Below, one piece after another: positions 20,658-31,610 of a DNA stretch of 64,000 bases (its first letter is position 1; each line of letters begins with the position of its first letter). The DNA comes from Zhongshania sp. (GTDB taxonomy: Bacteria > Pseudomonadota > Gammaproteobacteria > Pseudomonadales > Spongiibacteraceae): the NCBI RefSeq assembly GCF_029212375.1, contig NZ_JARGNU010000013.1, forward strand, positions 51,545 through 115,544, read 5' to 3'. Under the pieces are notes generated by a model. That model ran no database searches and was not told where the DNA came from. It saw only the letters and a list, made by a program, of their open reading frames with translations. Both the position numbers and the translations under genes were made by a program.

Positions 20658-23600
20658 CTACATTGCAGCCATTTCTGCTGCTTTTTCTAAGTCTACCGAA
20701 ACCAAGCGTGACACACCTGGCTCGTGCATGGTTACCCCCATCAATTGGTGGGCCATTTCCATCGCAATTTTATTGTGGCTAATATAAATAAACTGCACTT
20801 CAGAAGACATCTCTTTCACCATCCGCGAATAGCGACCAACGTTGGCGTCATCAAGTGGCGCATCAACCTCGTCAAGCATACAGAACGGTGCGGGATTCAA
20901 TCTGAAAATGGAGAATACCAAAGCAATGGCTGTTAGTGCTTTCTCGCCACCCGACAGCAAATGAATGGTGCTGTTCCGCTTGCCTGGCGGCCGCGCCATA
21001 ATCGAAATACCGGTGTTGAGCAGATCATCGCCGGTCATTTCCAAGGAGGCGCTACCGCCACCAAACACCTTTGGAAAGAGGTCTTGTAAACCGGCATTCA
21101 CGCGATCAAAAGTATCTTTAAAGCGATTGCGGGTTTCCTTATCAATCCTGCGAATTGCAGCCTCTAAGGTTTCTAGCGCTTGGACCAAATCGGCGTTCTG
21201 GGCATCTAAATAGTTTTTGCGCTCAGACTGCTGCTTATACTCTTCTATTGCCGCGAGGTTAATCGGCCCCAAACGGGCAATGCGACGCCCGACTTGTTCT
21301 AAAGACTCTAGCCATGCCGCCTCATTTGCGGCTTCAGGTAAACTATCAAGCACAGCCTGCAAGTCGAACTGGGCTTCTTGCAGCTGATCTTGCAAGCCTT
21401 TGCGGCGCACTTGCAGGCCCTGATTATCGACCCGCGCCTGTTCTAAGCGGCTTCGCACTGCTTGTAAGCGCTGCTCAATACCATGGCGCTTTTGCTCGTT
21501 TTCGCGCAGCTGATGGTCTACCACTTCCAGCGCTCGGCGCGCCTCCGCCAGCTCTTCTTCCACTGCGAGACGCTGTTCAAGCCGCGCCTCCAGCTCAATT
21601 TTTAAATCATCGATGGGCGCATCGTTATCTTCCATGCTCAGCGCCAATTGCTCACGGCGCTCCTGCAATTGGGCAAGCTGCTCTTCGGTGCGACCAATGT
21701 TTTGCAGTATTGAGTCGCGCTGGGTGCGCAGCGACTGGTGACGCATCGCCAATTGATGGGAGTGATCCTTAGACTGACGCGCGGTTTGCCGCGCCGCATC
21801 GAGTGCACTGCGGTTATTATCGCGCTCGCCAAGTAGCAGTTCACGCTTGCCGGAGTCTTGCTCCATGGCTTCGATGGCCTCTTGCAAGGTCATTCGCGCC
21901 TCGGCAACAGACTCCTGCTCCATGGCAAATTGGTTGCGCAACTCTCGGCCATCGCCCTCTAGCTGCTGGCGCCGCGCGCTTAACTGCTCTACTCGCGCTT
22001 GCTGTGCGCCAAGTTTAGAGCGCAATTCACTAAGCTGGCGGTTGAACTGCTGCACTGCGCGGTTAACGGCTTCCCGCTCTTGCTCGAGGGTTTTTAATAA
22101 CTCGCGGTCGCTGTCGAGGTTACCAACAATTTCGCCAACTCGGGCCTCACTCGCAGACATTGCCTCACGCAGTTCCTGCAAGTCTTGCTGGCGCTGTAAC
22201 ACCCCGCCTTGCGCGGTATTGCCGCGACTTACCCGCAGCCAGTTGCCACCCAACCACAAACCATCGGGGGTAATCACCGATTCATGGGCCGCTAAGCTGG
22301 CGCGCAGGGCCAATGCTTCATTTAGGTCGCCAGCCAATTTAACGGTCGCCAAAACACCAGACAGCAACTCGTTACCACTGACCTTATCGGCCAACGAGGC
22401 TACCGAACTGACCGGTGAAGTTTTATGGGCTCCGCCCTGAGTTTCAACAAAGGCAACACTGCCCTCGGCAAAGCCGCTGAGCAAATCAGCAACACCATCG
22501 AGGGACTCGACGCATAGCGCTTGCAGCTGGTCTGCCAACACGGTTTCTACCGCCAGCTGCCAGCCGTCTTCCACCTGCAACTGCTCAGCCAAACGCGCTT
22601 TAGTATCAAGGCCGTGACTCGCCAGCCACTGACTCGTGGCTTTGTCGCCCTGGCCCAGCGCCGCTTGTTGCAACGCTTCTAGCGACGCTGTGCGGCCGCG
22701 CATGCTCTGCAGCTCGCTGCGACCGCGATCCAGCTCATCATTGGCCTGTTTAATCCGGTCGCGGCATTCACTAATTTGCGGCAAAAGCTGGGCGTGGCGC
22801 TCTTGGGCAGCCGACTCCTCCAGCTCCACTTCAGCGACTTCCTGCTGGAGCAGCTCAATGTCTTCGTCAACATCCGCTACCGTCAAGCTCTTGCGCTCAT
22901 GGTCGAGCTTTTCTACCCGCTCCTGCAAACGCTGCAAACTGAGTTCCAGATGCTGAATTCGCGACTGCTCTACCTCGGCGCGCTGGCGTGGCCCGGCCGC
23001 AGTGTGGTTAAACTCATCCCAGCGCTGCTGCCAAGATTGCATGGCCTCTTCGGCGGCGGCCAAGGCCTCGCTGGCACTCTCTTCGGCGGCCTCAGTCAAT
23101 TCTAGTTCTGGCTCTATCTCGCCGATTTCTTCTTCCCACAGGGCAATTTTTTCGCGATCACTGTCAAGATGACGAGTGGTTTCCAAAACATTGCCAGCCA
23201 CCTGCTGAAGGTCGGCGTCTAATTGCCGACGGCGCTCCTGCTGGTGCTGAATTGTCTGCTCGGCGCGAGCGATTTCAGTACCAATGCTGTAAAAACGGCC
23301 CTGCACTTCATTGAAGGTGTCATTTAGCTGGCTGTGCTGATCACGGGCCTGTTCAATCCCCGTATTTAAACCCACCTGTTCGGTGACAATGGCTTCGCGG
23401 TCGAGCTCTAAGCGGTTTATTTCCTGCTCTTTTCCACTAACTTGGATGTCGAGCGCCTTCCACTGCAAAACCTGCAGCTGGGCTTTAAGCAGCCGCTCTT
23501 CTTGTTTAAATTCGGTGTATTTTTCCGCCGAGGCCGCCTGACGCTGCAAATGCTGCAACTGGCGCTCTAATTCATCGCGTAAATCAGTGAGGCGCTCTAA

Positions 23601-24170
23601 GTTTTCTTGGGTGCGGCGCATGCGACTTTCGGTTTCACGGCGGCGCTCCTTGTATTTAGAAATGCCGGCCGCTTCTTCGATAAACACCCGCAGTTCTTCC
23701 GGCTTGGACTCAATCAGCCGCGAGATCATGCCCTGTTCAATAATTGCGTAACTGCGCGGGCCAAGGCCGGTGCCCAAGAAAATATCGGTAATATCGCGGC
23801 GCCGGCATTTACTGCCGTTTAGGTAGTATTCCGACACCGCTTCGCGGGTCACTTTACGGCGAATAGCAATTTCATTGTAAGCCGCGTATTCGCCGCCTAA
23901 TTTTTTGTCGGTGTTGTCAAAAACCAGCTCTATAGTGGCTTGTCCAACCGGTTTGCGATTGACCGAGCCATTGAAGATAACGTCGGTCATCGATTCGCCG
24001 CGGAGATTTTTGGCCGAACTTTCGCCCATTACCCAGCGCACGGCATCAATAATATTCGATTTTCCACAGCCATTGGGGCCGACAACCGCCGACAAATTGG
24101 TGGGAAAATGAACGGTTGTCGGGTCTACAAAAGATTTAAACCCCGCCAACTTAATACTTTTAAGACGCAT
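20658..24170 (-). CDS. smc: Chromosome segregation protein SMC
   Basis: 1170 residues. The N-terminal ATPase half has a Walker A motif (GPNGCGKSN); two long coiled coils flank a hinge near residues 500-650; the C-terminal half has the LLSGGEKALTAIAL signature and Walker B (CMLDEVDAPLDD). It compacts and helps segregate the chromosome. Presence of SMC rather than MukB fits a Pseudomonas-like lineage. It is the first gene of the smc-zipA-ligA group. Confidence 0.97.
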   Translation of the reverse strand: MRLKSIKLAGFKSFVDPTTVHFPTNLSAVVGPNGCGKSNIIDAVRWVMGESSAKNLRGESMTDVIFNGSVNRKPVGQATIELVFDNTDKKLGGEYAAYNEIAIRRKVTREAVSEYYLNGSKCRRRDITDIFLGTGLGPRSYAIIEQGMISRLIESKPEELRVFIEEAAGISKYKERRRETESRMRRTQENLERLTDLRDELERQLQHLQRQAASAEKYTEFKQEERLLKAQLQVLQWKALDIQVSGKEQEINRLELDREAIVTEQVGLNTGIEQARDQHSQLNDTFNEVQGRFYSIGTEIARAEQTIQHQQERRRQLDADLQQVAGNVLETTRHLDSDREKIALWEEEIGEIEPELELTEAAEESASEALAAAEEAMQSWQQRWDEFNHTAAGPRQRAEVEQSRIQHLELSLQRLQERVEKLDHERKSLTVADVDEDIELLQQEVAEVELEESAAQERHAQLLPQISECRDRIKQANDELDRGRSELQSMRGRTASLEALQQAALGQGDKATSQWLASHGLDTKARLAEQLQVEDGWQLAVETVLADQLQALCVESLDGVADLLSGFAEGSVAFVETQGGAHKTSPVSSVASLADKVSGNELLSGVLATVKLAGDLNEALALRASLAAHESVITPDGLWLGGNWLRVSRGNTAQGGVLQRQQDLQELREAMSASEARVGEIVGNLDSDRELLKTLEQEREAVNRAVQQFNRQLSELRSKLGAQQARVEQLSARRQQLEGDGRELRNQFAMEQESVAEARMTLQEAIEAMEQDSGKRELLLGERDNNRSALDAARQTARQSKDHSHQLAMRHQSLRTQRDSILQNIGRTEEQLAQLQERREQLALSMEDNDAPIDDLKIELEARLEQRLAVEEELAEARRALEVVDHQLRENEQKRHGIEQRLQAVRSRLEQARVDNQGLQVRRKGLQDQLQEAQFDLQAVLDSLPEAANEAAWLESLEQVGRRIARLGPINLAAIEEYKQQSERKNYLDAQNADLVQALETLEAAIRRIDKETRNRFKDTFDRVNAGLQDLFPKVFGGGSASLEMTGDDLLNTGISIMARPPGKRNSTIHLLSGGEKALTAIALVFSIFRLNPAPFCMLDEVDAPLDDANVGRYSRMVKEMSSEVQFIYISHNKIAMEMAHQLMGVTMHEPGVSRLVSVDLEKAAEMAAM

Positions 24171-24285
24171 AAACCAATAACCAAGCCATATTGCCCTTGC
24201 CGATTAGGGTGTTGTTATCGTTTTGTGGCAAGCGCAGGATAAATTTGCGCAAAGCGCGATTATAGCTGTCGCAGCGGGGACTAAC

Positions 24286-24318
24286 AGTAGAAATTCCGAC
24301 TTTAGCGCAATTTCTACT
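24286..24318. repeat. 10-bp perfect inverted repeat across the ccmI stop codon
   Basis: AGTAGAAATT (24286-24295) and AATTTCTACT (24309-24318) with a 13-base spacer. The second arm includes the ccmI stop. There is no T-run, so it is not a standard terminator; it may be a 3' stem-loop of the ccm transcript. Confidence 0.5.
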
Positions 24319-25537
24319 TGGCGCCCTGAATCCCATTGATATTTAACTCTATTTGCCGCGATTTATCGCCGCTCTGGGTTATTTGAATGGGTTCGGCCAG
24401 CCAGTCTCCGGCACGACGGATCGCAGTGCCCGCCAAACTAATATGTGCCGACACAATTAACTCTGGAAAATCCGCTAGCACCTTGCCTTGGCGAATCACA
24501 TCGCTGTCGGTTAAATACAGGGTCAGCGGCCACGCCGGCCCATCACTGCCCCCCGACAGCGGTAAACGCGTTGCCGCCACGGGCATAGGAGTGCCATCGC
24601 TACTCTTGGCCACCACAAATAGTACGCCATCAGGCACTTCACCCAAATCGGAATTCATCGTGACGGTCACCGCCAAACCCTGGAGATCACCCGCTGTGAT
24701 AGCACGGCGCTTCGCCTCCGCAACACCGCCGGCAATGATTCCAGCTTCCGCAGAGTTAGGCGGCAGCCCAGTTAATAAGCGCTGCCAATAGCCCAAAGCC
24801 TCAACATAGCGCGCAGCAGCAAAGGCGTTAATGCCCAACACCCCCAAAGCGGTGGCCTGCTGAGGGTTTATTGCCAGCGCGCGATCCAACAATAGCTGCG
24901 TTTCTGCATCGACCACACGGTCATTCACAAGATAGCGTGCCTGTGCCAGCTGGCCCAGCACATCGGCATCATCGGGATAGACAGTTGCTAGACGCTCGTA
25001 ATAAGGCAGCGCCCCCGCAAAATCACCCTGCTGGCGGAACAACGTGGCCATCATGACCAAGTGCTCGCCACTGCTTGGGCGCTGCGCCAGAATATCGGCA
25101 ACGATGTCTTGGTAACGCCGCCAGCGCGCCTCGGTCATCCCCTCTTCAATAATCTCGCTTTGTAAATTGCGCAGCTGTAAATCTTGGCGATAACCGAATT
25201 GGCTGTATAAAAATAGCGCCACCAGCGGAATCGCAAGCCCGAGAGCCAAGATCAACCAGTAATTTCGACGTCCTTGCTTGCCCTCGGCGTTGGTCGCTGA
25301 CTCGGCCATCAACTGCCGATCTAATTCCCGCTCCAGCTCCACATACTGCTCGCTATCGATCAAACCCGCATCGCGATCGGCGCTTAATTCTGTTTGACGC
25401 TGCTGATAAAAACGGCGCTGGGCACCGCGATGCAGCTGGCTGTCGGCCGGCCGCTGGGGCTGACGGCGGGCGGGCAGGTATAAAAACAACAGCGCAATCG
25501 TTAGCAATAGCGCAATGCCCAAGTACAAATCACTCAC
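24314..25537 (-). CDS. ccmI: Cytochrome c maturation protein CcmI
   Basis: 407 residues. Two N-terminal membrane helices (about residues 4-21 and 92-110) flank a heptad-rich cytoplasmic loop, then a periplasmic tetratricopeptide domain and a C-terminal beta domain. CcmI chaperones apocytochrome c to the CcmFH ligase. Its start overlaps the ccmH stop by four bases. Confidence 0.93.
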   Translation of the reverse strand: MSDLYLGIALLLTIALLFLYLPARRQPQRPADSQLHRGAQRRFYQQRQTELSADRDAGLIDSEQYVELERELDRQLMAESATNAEGKQGRRNYWLILALGLAIPLVALFLYSQFGYRQDLQLRNLQSEIIEEGMTEARWRRYQDIVADILAQRPSSGEHLVMMATLFRQQGDFAGALPYYERLATVYPDDADVLGQLAQARYLVNDRVVDAETQLLLDRALAINPQQATALGVLGINAFAAARYVEALGYWQRLLTGLPPNSAEAGIIAGGVAEAKRRAITAGDLQGLAVTVTMNSDLGEVPDGVLFVVAKSSDGTPMPVAATRLPLSGGSDGPAWPLTLYLTDSDVIRQGKVLADFPELIVSAHISLAGTAIRRAGDWLAEPIQITQSGDKSRQIELNINGIQGAK

Positions 25538-26037
25538 TGGCTGCGCCCCTCACTGTCTGTCTTGGTATCGAGTTCATCTCGCTCGCTGAGCAAGTCCTGC
25601 AATTGCTGTTGCTCTGCCGGTGTTAGCTCAGCTGATGCAGTCGCGCTTGGCCGCGCGCGCTTGCTCCACATTCGCCACCACACCAATAAGCCAATCAACA
25701 GCAAGGCGATTGGCGACAGCCACAATACCGCTGTAGAGGAATTAAACTGAGGCCGGTAGAGAATAAAGTCACCGTAGCGCGCCACCATATACTGGGTGAT
25801 TTCAATGTCTGATTTATCATCCATAATCATGCGGTGAATCTGGCGGCGTAAGTCTTCGGCAATGGCCGAATCGGAACCAGAAAGATTCTGGTTCTGGCAT
25901 TTAGGACAGCGCAGCTCCTCAATAAAATGCTGGTAGCGGGCACGTTGAACGTCGGTATCAAACTGATAAGTTTCAATCACCGCATTGGCGCTGAGGCTCA
26001 TCAAAAATAAACAGCTTATTAGAAATAGATTCCTCAT
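25534..26037 (-). CDS. ccmH: Cytochrome c maturation protein CcmH (thiol reductant)
   Basis: About 167 residues: signal peptide, the LRCPKCQNQNL motif whose two cysteines reduce the apocytochrome CXXCH disulfide, and one C-terminal membrane helix. The ATG at 26037 gives a proper signal peptide and overlaps the ccmG stop (ATGA); a longer frame upstream is inside ccmG. Confidence 0.95.
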   Translation of the reverse strand: MRNLFLISCLFLMSLSANAVIETYQFDTDVQRARYQHFIEELRCPKCQNQNLSGSDSAIAEDLRRQIHRMIMDDKSDIEITQYMVARYGDFILYRPQFNSSTAVLWLSPIALLLIGLLVWWRMWSKRARPSATASAELTPAEQQQLQDLLSERDELDTKTDSEGRSQ

Positions 26038-26591
26038 TGGCCCGCCCCAAGCACCGGCAATTTGGCAATCAACGGCGCAAAATTCCGATCCCAAACCTTT
26101 TGTTCCAGCGCACCTTGATAGCGAAACCGAACAATGCCTTCGCCGTCGACCAAATAGGTTTCTGGCGCACCAGTCACCCCTAAATCGAGGCCAAAGCTGC
26201 CAGCCGCATCAAATATTGTCGCTTTATAGGGGTTGCCCTTCTCTGCCAACCAGCGCCTAGCGGCGGCGGCCTCATCTTTGTAGTCCACGCTATAAATAGT
26301 CACACCCTGCTCGGCGAGGCTTACAAGAAAGGGATGTTCGTAATGACAGGTCGGACACCACGTTGCCCACACATTGAGCAAAAACCACTCGCCTTGAATA
26401 TCGCTATTGGTGAGTATTCTGCCATCGTCTAAGGCTGGCAAAGAGAATACTGGCAAGGGCTGATTCAGCAGCGCAGAGGGCAAATCGGTGGGCGCGTAAT
26501 CACCACCTTGAATTTTACGCTCTACCCCAAAGAACACGGCCGCAAGGGCAACAAATACCAGTAGTGGAATAAATAATTTAAACCTTTGCAT
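26034..26591 (-). CDS. ccmG: Thiol:disulfide interchange protein CcmG/DsbE
   Basis: About 185 residues with an N-terminal anchor helix and a thioredoxin fold. The active site is WCPTC and the cis-proline loop reads TGAPETYLVD. It passes electrons to CcmH or apocytochrome c in the periplasm. Adjacent ATGs exist at 26594 and 26591; the second is better spaced from GGAG. The start overlaps ccmF. Confidence 0.95.
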   Translation of the reverse strand: MQRFKLFIPLLVFVALAAVFFGVERKIQGGDYAPTDLPSALLNQPLPVFSLPALDDGRILTNSDIQGEWFLLNVWATWCPTCHYEHPFLVSLAEQGVTIYSVDYKDEAAAARRWLAEKGNPYKATIFDAAGSFGLDLGVTGAPETYLVDGEGIVRFRYQGALEQKVWDRNFAPLIAKLPVLGAGQ

Positions 26592-28566
26592 CATTCACTC
26601 CTACCTCATTCACCCCAGCATCGCGGGGCGCGGCGCCGCGATAGCGTTTATCGCAGATTGCCAACAAACCGCCCAGCGCCATTAAAATAGCACCCAGCCA
26701 AATAAAGCGGATAAAGGGCTTAACATGAATACGCACCGCCCACGCATCGCTGCCCACCGGCTCGCCCAGAGCGATATACACATCGCGAAGCAAGCTGGCA
26801 TCAATTGCCGCCTCAGTCATAACTTGGCTACTGCGCGCGTGATACCGGCGCTTTTCAGGGTGCATTTCGGCAATAACTTCGCCATTTTCCCACAGCGAAA
26901 AACTGCCTCGCTGGCCCTGGTAATTTGGTCCGGTAATGGCTTGCACGCCATCAAAGCTCACTTCATAGCCTGAGCCCCCAGCGGCACGCTCGCCAACATG
27001 CATGCGAATATCGCGCTCGTCATTAAAGCTCACCACCATTGCCACGCCCAGCACACTGGCGGCAAAACCAATATGGGCGAGCAACATACCGTAATAGGAC
27101 GGGGTCAAGCGCCGTAAGCCTTTTAGCAACGACGGTGCATTGCGGGTTTTATTACGTAAATTGGCGAGACTGCTCAGCACGATCCACGCGGTGAGCAACA
27201 CCCCAATGGTGGCGCTGAACTGAAAATGACCGGCAAACCACGTTGGCAAAATCAGTGCGATTAGCACGCTGCTAAGAAAGGCCCCAAGCAGTGCCCGCCA
27301 CCAGCGTTGGGCGCTGGTGCGCTTCCACTGTGACGAGGGGCCAATGCCAACCAACAGCGCTAACAAACACATTAGCGGCACAAATATCGCGTTGAAATAC
27401 GGCGGCCCCACCGAGTATTTGCCAAGGCCCGCAAAGTCCATAATGAGCGGGAACAAGGTACCCAAGAGCACGGTCATTGCCGCGACTAAAAGCACAATAT
27501 TATTGGCTAGTAGTAGCGCTTCCCGCGACAGCCAACCAAAGCTCGGCGCAGAGCGGTTGGCGGGGGCCTTCAGGGCATATAAAGTGAGTGAGCCGCCCAC
27601 CACCAAAAACAAGAATGCCAGTATGAACATGCCCCGCGTGGGGTCGGCAGCAAACGCGTGTACCGAGGTTAATACCCCCGAGCGAACCAAGAATGTGCCG
27701 AGTAAACTCAGAGAGAAAGCAAAAATCGCCAACAATAAAGTCCAGCTTTTAAATACGCCGCGCTTCTCTGTTACGGCAAGCGAATGAATTAGCGCGGTGC
27801 CGACCAGCCACGGCATAAACGAGGCGTTTTCCACTGGGTCCCAAAACCACCAACCGCCCCAGCCCAGCTCGTAATACGCCCACCAACTGCCCAGCGCGAT
27901 ACCCACGGTTAAAAACAACCACGCGGTGTTCGTCCATGGCCGCGACCAGCGCGCCCAGCTGGCATCCATACGACCACTGAGCAACGCCGCAATAGCAAAG
28001 GCGAAGGCCACTGAAAAGCCAACATAGCCCACATAGAGCATCGGCGGATGAATCACCATGCCAGGGTCTTGCAAAAGGGGATTTAAATCTTGGCCGTCGC
28101 TGGGAATATTAAGTAAATGCCGAGCAAAGGGGTTTGAGGTAAACAGCGAGAAGCTAAAAAAGCCCACCGCAATCATGCCCATTACCGCCAATACGCGGGC
28201 GAGAATATCGCGGGGCAGTTGCCGAGAGAAAATTGCGACGGCCACCGTCCACAGGGTAAGGATTTCTAGCCACAGCAGCAGCGAACCTTCATGACCGCCC
28301 CACAGCGCGCTAAATTTATAGGCGGGCGGAAGCAGTGAATTAGACTGGGCCGCAACAATATCCACCGAAAAATCATCAGTCATAAAAGCGTAAACCAAGC
28401 AACCGGTTGCAATAGTGGTAAACACACACTGAGCAAAGCTGAGATGGCGCGCTGCGGCCATCGCCAATTGATCGCCTCGCTGCACGCCCCACAGCGGCAA
28501 AATAGCGAGTACTAAAGCAAAACAAAAACCCAGTATTAATGAAAAATGCCCTAGTTCGACTATCAC
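26578..28566 (-). CDS. ccmF: Cytochrome c haem lyase subunit CcmF
   Basis: 662 residues with about fifteen membrane helices. The WWD haem-handling motif ([19 protein letters not shown]) is intact. It attaches haem delivered by CcmE to apocytochrome c. It overlaps both ccmE and ccmG ends by a few bases. Confidence 0.97.
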   Translation of the reverse strand: MIVELGHFSLILGFCFALVLAILPLWGVQRGDQLAMAAARHLSFAQCVFTTIATGCLVYAFMTDDFSVDIVAAQSNSLLPPAYKFSALWGGHEGSLLLWLEILTLWTVAVAIFSRQLPRDILARVLAVMGMIAVGFFSFSLFTSNPFARHLLNIPSDGQDLNPLLQDPGMVIHPPMLYVGYVGFSVAFAFAIAALLSGRMDASWARWSRPWTNTAWLFLTVGIALGSWWAYYELGWGGWWFWDPVENASFMPWLVGTALIHSLAVTEKRGVFKSWTLLLAIFAFSLSLLGTFLVRSGVLTSVHAFAADPTRGMFILAFLFLVVGGSLTLYALKAPANRSAPSFGWLSREALLLANNIVLLVAAMTVLLGTLFPLIMDFAGLGKYSVGPPYFNAIFVPLMCLLALLVGIGPSSQWKRTSAQRWWRALLGAFLSSVLIALILPTWFAGHFQFSATIGVLLTAWIVLSSLANLRNKTRNAPSLLKGLRRLTPSYYGMLLAHIGFAASVLGVAMVVSFNDERDIRMHVGERAAGGSGYEVSFDGVQAITGPNYQGQRGSFSLWENGEVIAEMHPEKRRYHARSSQVMTEAAIDASLLRDVYIALGEPVGSDAWAVRIHVKPFIRFIWLGAILMALGGLLAICDKRYRGAAPRDAGVNEVGVNDAKV

Positions 28567-29072
28567 AGGCCGGCCTTCTCTGCTGGTGCAGGGTCGTTTA
28601 TGTTTTGCTCAGCAGTGCTCGCGCCCTCCATGTCACGCTTGGCGGCAGAGTCTTCTAAGGCCGCGCTCACCTCCGGTGGCATATACTTTTCATCGTGTTT
28701 AGCCAAGACTTCGGTGGCGTAAAAAACGCCGTCTTCAGCCAATTTACCCGACACCACCACGCCCTCGCCCTCGGCAAACAAGTCGGGCAGAATGCCCTCG
28801 TATTCAACAGTCACTACCGCCGAGTAATCCGTTACCACAAAACGAATTTTCAAACTGTCGCTGGCCCGCTGCACGCTGCCTTTCTGCACCATACCGCCGG
28901 CGCGAATCGCTTTACCCACCGGCGCTTTGCCAGACACAATCTCGGCTGGGGGGTAGAACAAATTGATGTTTTCTTTCAGCGCATAGCCGAGTAAGCCGGC
29001 GGCTAAACCCGCGACCACCAAAATAAAAACAATAATCAAAAGACGCTGTTTGCGCTGGGGATGCATAGCCAT
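28563..29072 (-). CDS. ccmE: Cytochrome c maturation haem chaperone CcmE
   Basis: About 169 residues. An N-terminal membrane helix is followed by an OB-fold domain; the covalent haem histidine is in [13 protein letters not shown] start at 29072 gives [10 protein letters not shown] and has AAGAG upstream; a longer frame would overlap ccmD with no homology. The tail after the haem site is long and charged, as is often seen. Confidence 0.93.
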   Translation of the reverse strand: MAMHPQRKQRLLIIVFILVVAGLAAGLLGYALKENINLFYPPAEIVSGKAPVGKAIRAGGMVQKGSVQRASDSLKIRFVVTDYSAVVTVEYEGILPDLFAEGEGVVVSGKLAEDGVFYATEVLAKHDEKYMPPEVSAALEDSAAKRDMEGASTAEQNINDPAPAEKAGL

Positions 29073-29079
29073 AATTTTT

Positions 29080-29268
29080 TTACTCTTTACCAGTACTTGC
29101 CTGCTTGCGACGCACCACAGTACGCACGGCTTGTTCGGCACTTTGGCGGCGACGGCGCGCCTCCCAAAGCAAGCCACCTAAGACCACAGCGGTCACGCCG
29201 TAGCAAAACCACACATAGGGTCCGTGGCCATCCATGGCCAAAAAATCGCCAAGGCTGTCAAAATACAT
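29080..29268 (-). CDS. ccmD: Haem exporter protein CcmD
   Basis: 62 residues: one membrane helix ([18 protein letters not shown]) followed by an Arg-rich cytoplasmic tail. CcmD releases holo-CcmE from CcmC. Size, topology and place between ccmC and ccmE identify it. Confidence 0.9.
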   Translation of the reverse strand: MYFDSLGDFLAMDGHGPYVWFCYGVTAVVLGGLLWEARRRRQSAEQAVRTVVRRKQASTGKE

Positions 29269-29294
29269 AATTTGTCTCCGTCACTTGTTCGCCA

Positions 29295-30056
29295 TCACTT
29301 TACACCCTGTTCCTGCACGCCACACACAAGGTCTTGCACCCAGCGGGTATTGCGTTCGCGGTCGAGAATTTCGGCGCGGGTAAACAACAGCATTGCCCAG
29401 GCAAAGAACAAGTACATCCCCGACAGCGTCGCCATCAGCGGCCGCAACATGCTCGGGTGAATTGTAGACTCACCTATAAAACGGATACTCGCGGGCTGGT
29501 GCAGGCTATACCACCATTCTACCGACCAATAAATAATCGGAATATTCACTGCGCCAACAATCACTAATACCGCACAGGCCTTAGCCGCCGCGTCGCGATT
29601 ATCAAAGGCTTGGTGCAGGGCCATTACACCCAAATACAAAAAAAATAAAATGAGTACTGAGGTAATTCGTGCGTCCCACACCCACCACGTACCCCAGGTA
29701 GGTTTGCCCCACACCGCGCCAGTAAGCAGCGCAAGAAACGTTAGCGAGGCGCCGATTGGCGCGATGGCCTTCATTACCATGGCCGCCAATTTCATGCGCC
29801 AAATCAAATGAATCGCGCCGGCTATGGCCATGGTCATATACGCGCCCATGGCCACTGCCGAGGCCGGCACATGAATATAAATAATCCGGAAGCTATTACC
29901 CTGTTTATAATCGGCGGGCACCAAGGCCAAGCCCCACACCGCCCCACCAATTAATAACAGCAGCGACAAGCCGGCCAAATACGGCAGCAAGCGACCACTA
30001 AACTGGTAAAACCAACGCGGCGAGCCCCATTTGTGAAACGTAGTCCAAATCGACAA
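29295..30056 (-). CDS. ccmC: Haem exporter protein CcmC
   Basis: 253 residues with six membrane helices and the tryptophan-rich motif WGTWWVWDARITS that presents haem to CcmE. It lies 82 bases after ccmB, a wider gap than elsewhere in the operon, with no clear promoter. Confidence 0.96.
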   Translation of the reverse strand: MSIWTTFHKWGSPRWFYQFSGRLLPYLAGLSLLLLIGGAVWGLALVPADYKQGNSFRIIYIHVPASAVAMGAYMTMAIAGAIHLIWRMKLAAMVMKAIAPIGASLTFLALLTGAVWGKPTWGTWWVWDARITSVLILFFLYLGVMALHQAFDNRDAAAKACAVLVIVGAVNIPIIYWSVEWWYSLHQPASIRFIGESTIHPSMLRPLMATLSGMYLFFAWAMLLFTRAEILDRERNTRWVQDLVCGVQEQGVK

Positions 30057-30138
30057 AACTCTTCTCTCTCTTCGCTAAAGCCAAGTGGCTGCCAGCTAAA
30101 TAATCACCGCGCGGCAGTATATCAGAAGCCCTGCGCAA

Positions 30139-30828
30139 CTATTGGTCGACACTAATCCGCAGCGCGCCGCATATTGCCAGCGGCGCCAGCGCCAGTGCCA
30201 GTAGAAAAAACACACCTAACATTGCCAACTGAGGAAGGTATGGCCCAGCCTCAACTGCGGCCTTAACGGCGCTACTGCCAAAGATCAGCACCGGAATATA
30301 CAGGGGTAAAATGATCAGTGACAATAATAAACCGCCTTTGCGCAGCCCCACCGTTAATGCCGCGCCAATCGCGCCAATAAAACTCAGCACCGCGCTGCCC
30401 AACGCCAAGCTCGCCATCAGCGCGCCCATCCCCGCCATCGGCAAATGCAGGAGCACGCCTAATAATGGCGACAACAAACTGAGGGGCAAGCCGCTTAATA
30501 GCCAATGCGCAATGGTTTTGGCAATAACTTGGGGGTAGAGAGGCTGATGACTTAACAACATTTGCTCGAGGGTCGCATCGTCGTAATCGCCGCGAAACAC
30601 ACTGTCGCTGGCCAATAGCGAAGCCAATAGCGCAACTACCCATAAAATACCTGGCGCCAATTCGGCCAAACGCTCGGGCTGGGGGCCAATGCCGAGTGGG
30701 AACAGCGCGCAGACCATGATGAAGAATACCAGCGGATTAGACCACTCACTGCCGCGCCGCGCCGCCGCACTCAGGTCTCTGCGCAAAACCGCTACAACTA
30801 AACTAGACACGCCTGCAGAGGCCATCAA
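30139..30828 (-). CDS. ccmB: Haem exporter protein CcmB
   Basis: 229 residues with six predicted helices, the membrane partner of CcmA in an ABC complex that drives release of haem-loaded CcmE. Its start overlaps the ccmA stop by four bases (ATGA). Confidence 0.95.
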   Translation of the reverse strand: MMASAGVSSLVVAVLRRDLSAAARRGSEWSNPLVFFIMVCALFPLGIGPQPERLAELAPGILWVVALLASLLASDSVFRGDYDDATLEQMLLSHQPLYPQVIAKTIAHWLLSGLPLSLLSPLLGVLLHLPMAGMGALMASLALGSAVLSFIGAIGAALTVGLRKGGLLLSLIILPLYIPVLIFGSSAVKAAVEAGPYLPQLAMLGVFFLLALALAPLAICGALRISVDQ

Positions 30829-31454
30829 AACGCCCCCAAATCGATGACCCGCAGCGGACGCTGCATTGCCAAGGGGTGGTGGGTGGTTAATAACACCGCG
30901 CCACCAGCGTTGGCAAAATCACTGATCCAAAGCTCGATTTCAGCCACGCCGCGCTGATCAATGGCAGTAAAGGGTTCATCTAAGATCCACAATTGCGCGG
31001 GAATACAGAATAATCGCGCCAAATTAACCCGGCGCTGCTGGCCGGCAGACAGGCTGTAGCAAGGCTGCTGCTCAAACCCCTGCAAACCCACCTTGGTCAA
31101 GGCCTGAAAAATGGTTTCATCGCTTTGTTTTAGGCCGCGCAGCGCGCAGGACCAGCGTAAATTTTCAAGGGGGCTCAACGCCGCTTTAATACCTGCGCCG
31201 TGGCCAATATAGAGTAATTGCTCCAGATAGGCGGCGCGCTGCTGATCTAAGGAGTGCGACTGCCAAAAAATATCACCCTCATAACGACTGGAGAGACCGG
31301 CTAAAATTCTGAGTAGGCTGGTTTTACCACTGCCATTGGGGCCGGCAATTTGCAGCACGTCCCCAGCATTTAATGTAAAGCACAGGTCGGCAAACAGCAC
31401 GCGGTCATCCCGCTCACTGTAGAGCTGCCTTACCTCCAACCCCTGTTCTGCCAA
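30825..31454 (-). CDS. ccmA: Cytochrome c biogenesis ATP-binding protein CcmA
   Basis: About 209 residues from a TTG at 31454, with GGGAG five bases upstream. Walker A is GPNGSGKTS, the signature is YSLSAGQQRRVNLARL and Walker B is LWILDEPF. An in-frame ATG at 31568 would add 38 residues unlike the family; the short form equals the normal CcmA length, so I prefer it. First gene of the ccm operon, directly downstream of the flagellar/chemotaxis-remnant genes, as ccmA follows the chemotaxis genes in Pseudomonas. Confidence 0.93.
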   Translation of the reverse strand: MAEQGLEVRQLYSERDDRVLFADLCFTLNAGDVLQIAGPNGSGKTSLLRILAGLSSRYEGDIFWQSHSLDQQRAAYLEQLLYIGHGAGIKAALSPLENLRWSCALRGLKQSDETIFQALTKVGLQGFEQQPCYSLSAGQQRRVNLARLFCIPAQLWILDEPFTAIDQRGVAEIELWISDFANAGGAVLLTTHHPLAMQRPLRVIDLGAF

Positions 31455-31610
31455 AATCACTCCCGTTAGCGACTGCCAATAGCCAGCCTCAGCATCAATT
31501 AAAACGCCGCCAAGTATATACGAAGCAGAGGGGAAATTAGCGTCAAAAAGTAGATTAGCCCGACTCAAAATGCAGTTATTAGCCGGTGGCGCGCACTGGT
31601 TTTAGCTGAC

